Source: Alphaproteobacteria bacterium (GTDB taxonomy: Bacteria > Pseudomonadota > Alphaproteobacteria > 16-39-46). Taken from it: a stretch of DNA of 8,507 bases. Shown in pieces: positions 7,174-8,507 of this stretch; position 1 is the first letter of the stretch, and each line of letters starts with the position of its first letter. The translations under genes were made by a program, and so were the position numbers. Location of the stretch: contig CANMHY010000020.1 in the NCBI GenBank assembly GCA_947497675.1, positions 1 to 8,507 on the forward strand, read 5' to 3'. The notes under the pieces are model-generated. The model saw only the letters and a program-made list of their open reading frames with translations. It was not told the DNA's origin and did not search any database.

Positions 7174-7251
7174 GATATTATAAGCTCAGCCCCTTAATAC
7201 CTATATTCATTGAACATAATTAATGAAGCGCCCTGCGAGCAAAGGTTTTTT

Positions 7252-7368
7252 ATGGAATTCAAAATAATCAATGTCCTTCCAGATGATCATATTCCTCAGT
7301 GTGAAAAACTCTTTCTAACCGAGGATTTAAATCTTTATCTTCATCTCTTGAGGGTCCAACATTCTTGA
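7252..7368 (+). CDS. Short 38-codon ORF, possibly the truncated start of a gene
   Basis: An ATG at 7252 with AAAGG six bases upstream opens a 38-residue frame ending in TGA at 7366-7368. The product (MEFKIINVLPDDHIPQCEKLF and on) reads like a genuine protein N terminus, but I cannot assign a family. It lies between aatA and the transposase and overlaps a minus-strand fragment. It may be the leftover start of a gene damaged when the insertion sequence arrived, or a chance frame. Confidence 0.25.
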   Translation: MEFKIINVLPDDHIPQCEKLFLTEDLNLYLHLLRVQHS

Positions 7369-7461
7369 TAGTTGACGCAGGCTCCGAGCAACAGTAAGAT
7401 CTCCCATCACCACCCCATTTGAAGTTTCTAGAAGCATCGTTTTATTAAGATTTTTAGGGCT
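7327..7461 (-). pseudogene. Orphan reading-frame fragment next to the transposase
   Basis: On the minus strand a frame is open from just past the transposase stop to a TAA at 7327-7329. It includes ATG 7437 and reads MLLETSNGVVMGDLTVARS before a further basic, Leu-rich segment. The composition looks protein-like, but no family is recognised and no ribosome site is evident. It could be the C-terminal remnant of a gene interrupted by the insertion sequence, with the other half beyond the right edge. Overlap with the plus-strand ORF means at most one of the two is real. Confidence 0.25.
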
Positions 7462-8507
7462 TTACAGCTAAGCAGCCTCCGCATTTTTTGGGATCAGATA
7501 CCTTAATCTTTTAGGATCCATTTTTTGGAGCACGAATTTCTTGAAGATGTAGCCATATTCATTATCTGCGAGAAATTCATTGTAGGTGTTTTTCATGGCT
7601 AACGAAACCACCATTTCTGAGGGAAGCTTGTTTGGTCTTATGGTCCTCAACCACGTTCCATAGTTTTTCCAAACAACCTCATGAGCATAGATCGATAGGT
7701 ACTGTACGAGCCCATGAGCTATAAATCCCAATAGGATAAATAAATGATACGAGCGAAGTTTTTTTGCTACGGCCTGCTTGTATTTTTTTGAACAGAATTG
7801 CAAATTTTGGTCGACACTGCCACGCTTCTTTGGTGACATACTCTTTAGCCAAAATCGATAGAGAAATGATCCAATTTGATGGACGGTTTGCTTGAACATT
7901 ACTTCGATTTTAAAGCGCAGGCTGTAGATTAAAATTATGTCCGATGGACTTAACGTTAGATCCGTTGACATCACAATTGCGTTTCCCCTTTTTGGTTGTC
8001 TCGTAAAAACAAATTGAGCCATGCCCCCGAACGGTCTCCAGAAAAGTTCTTTTTTTAAAATATTCTATCATCAGCTTTTGATTTTCTGGCATTGGTATTT
8101 TGAGAAAGGGAAGATCCGTTTTGAACAAATCAAACAATTTTACTTTTTTGCCATATTTTTTGGTCGGCCTCGTCCATGTGATTTCTGTTCTACAAGGGGC
8201 TCATAGGCAACAGCCCCATGTTTCATCATGGTGACAATATGAATATTCAGAGAAACCAACTTCTTCATGAACCCTCCAGACACATAATATTTGTCGAGCA
8301 CAAGATAACAAGCTGATAGACCAAGTTCACTCAAAAGTTCGACCATTTTATCCAACAAAGTGCGATGATCTTTATATGTGAAACGAATTCCTTCATGAAT
8401 TTGTGCTGCCAATGGAATCGCAAAGTGTGTGGTCAATCCTTTTGCCAAGATTGATAAGGCCTGAATCGAGTGTCCCATTATATATTCGGCTTTAGTGTTT
8501 GAATCAG
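7441..8507 (-). mobile_element. Insertion sequence (IS4-like), partial, extending off the right edge
   Basis: The element is recognised from its DDE transposase. Its right-hand (transposase N-terminal) end is outside the window. Its left end must lie between the transposase stop at 7468 and the orphan fragment beside it. The exact boundary is not determined, because the partner terminal inverted repeat and any target duplication cannot be compared. The left coordinate given is an estimate. Confidence 0.55.
7468..8507 (-). pseudogene. DDE transposase, IS4-like, partial and frameshifted twice
   Basis: The transposase reads from the right edge leftward. The first catalytic Asp is in DSNTK at the edge (8503-8505), the second in LVLDKYYVSGG (8293-8295), and the Glu in YSLRFKIEVMFK (7903-7905), which fits the Y-x2-R-x3-E signature of the IS4 group. 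The frame starting in the edge sequence ends at TAA 8140-8142 because an A-run at 8156-8161 appears one A short. Adding one A would give GRGRPKKYGKKVKLFDLF. The frame returns at a seven-A run (8050-8056) that appears one A too long; correcting it gives EYFKKELFWRPFGGMAQFVF. The two indels cancel, so the C-terminal part, through TDLTLSPSDI to the final PKNAEAA, is in the original frame. As written the gene is not translatable in one piece. The N-terminal region before the first Asp is outside the window. Confidence 0.82.

Noticed and set aside
8155..8161. Programmed -1 frameshift site in the transposase
   Set aside because: The shifted frame stops at 7910 before the catalytic Glu, and a second opposite shift would also be needed, so recoding alone does not explain the gene.
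8021..8206. Plus-strand ORF opposite the transposase
   Set aside because: It is an antisense shadow of transposase codons, with no ribosome site or family signature.

Overview
The window is a moderately AT-rich bacterial chromosome segment, most likely from an alphaproteobacterium and possibly from a host-associated lineage such as the Holosporales. The lineage is inferred. It rests on the alphaproteobacterial look of HslV (a short leader ending just before the catalytic Thr in WHGTTIL), the type of aspartate aminotransferase, and the mix of intact housekeeping genes with decaying genes and an insertion-sequence transposase. No rRNA, tRNA, CRISPR array or prophage was seen.

Layout, left to right. 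Positions 118-2659 hold a minus-strand operon, hslV - hslU - small acidic protein of unknown function. It encodes the two-part ATP-dependent protease HslVU plus one unrecognised product. Reading away from it on the plus strand (2820-3777) are an intact HinT-type histidine-triad hydrolase and a secreted, beta-rich protein gene split by one in-frame TAA. Meeting that gene tail to tail is a minus-strand thiamine pyrophosphokinase-like gene (3788-4613). It is broken twice, by a TAG inside an apparent signal peptide and by a +1 frameshift just before the GDFDS motif. Next come two intact minus-strand genes, cytidine deaminase (4895-5299) and a CspA-type cold-shock protein (5385-5591), separated by a strong bidirectional intrinsic terminator. 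A long AT-rich intergenic region with a good sigma70-like promoter leads into an intact plus-strand aspartate aminotransferase (5971-7173). The right end (7468-8507) is a DDE transposase on the minus strand that runs off the window. It carries two compensating one-base indels in A-runs, and short orphan reading-frame fragments sit between it and aatA.

Functionally, the intact genes are general housekeeping: protein quality control (HslVU), nucleotide hydrolysis and salvage (HinT, Cdd), RNA chaperoning (Csp) and amino-acid metabolism (AatA). They do not form one pathway. No clear new multi-gene system is visible. The points most worth following up are the acidic protein joined to the protease operon, the former signal peptide on a thiamine pyrophosphokinase, and the fact that three separate loci carry isolated single-site disruptions. 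Either the genome is decaying recently or the sequence contains errors.
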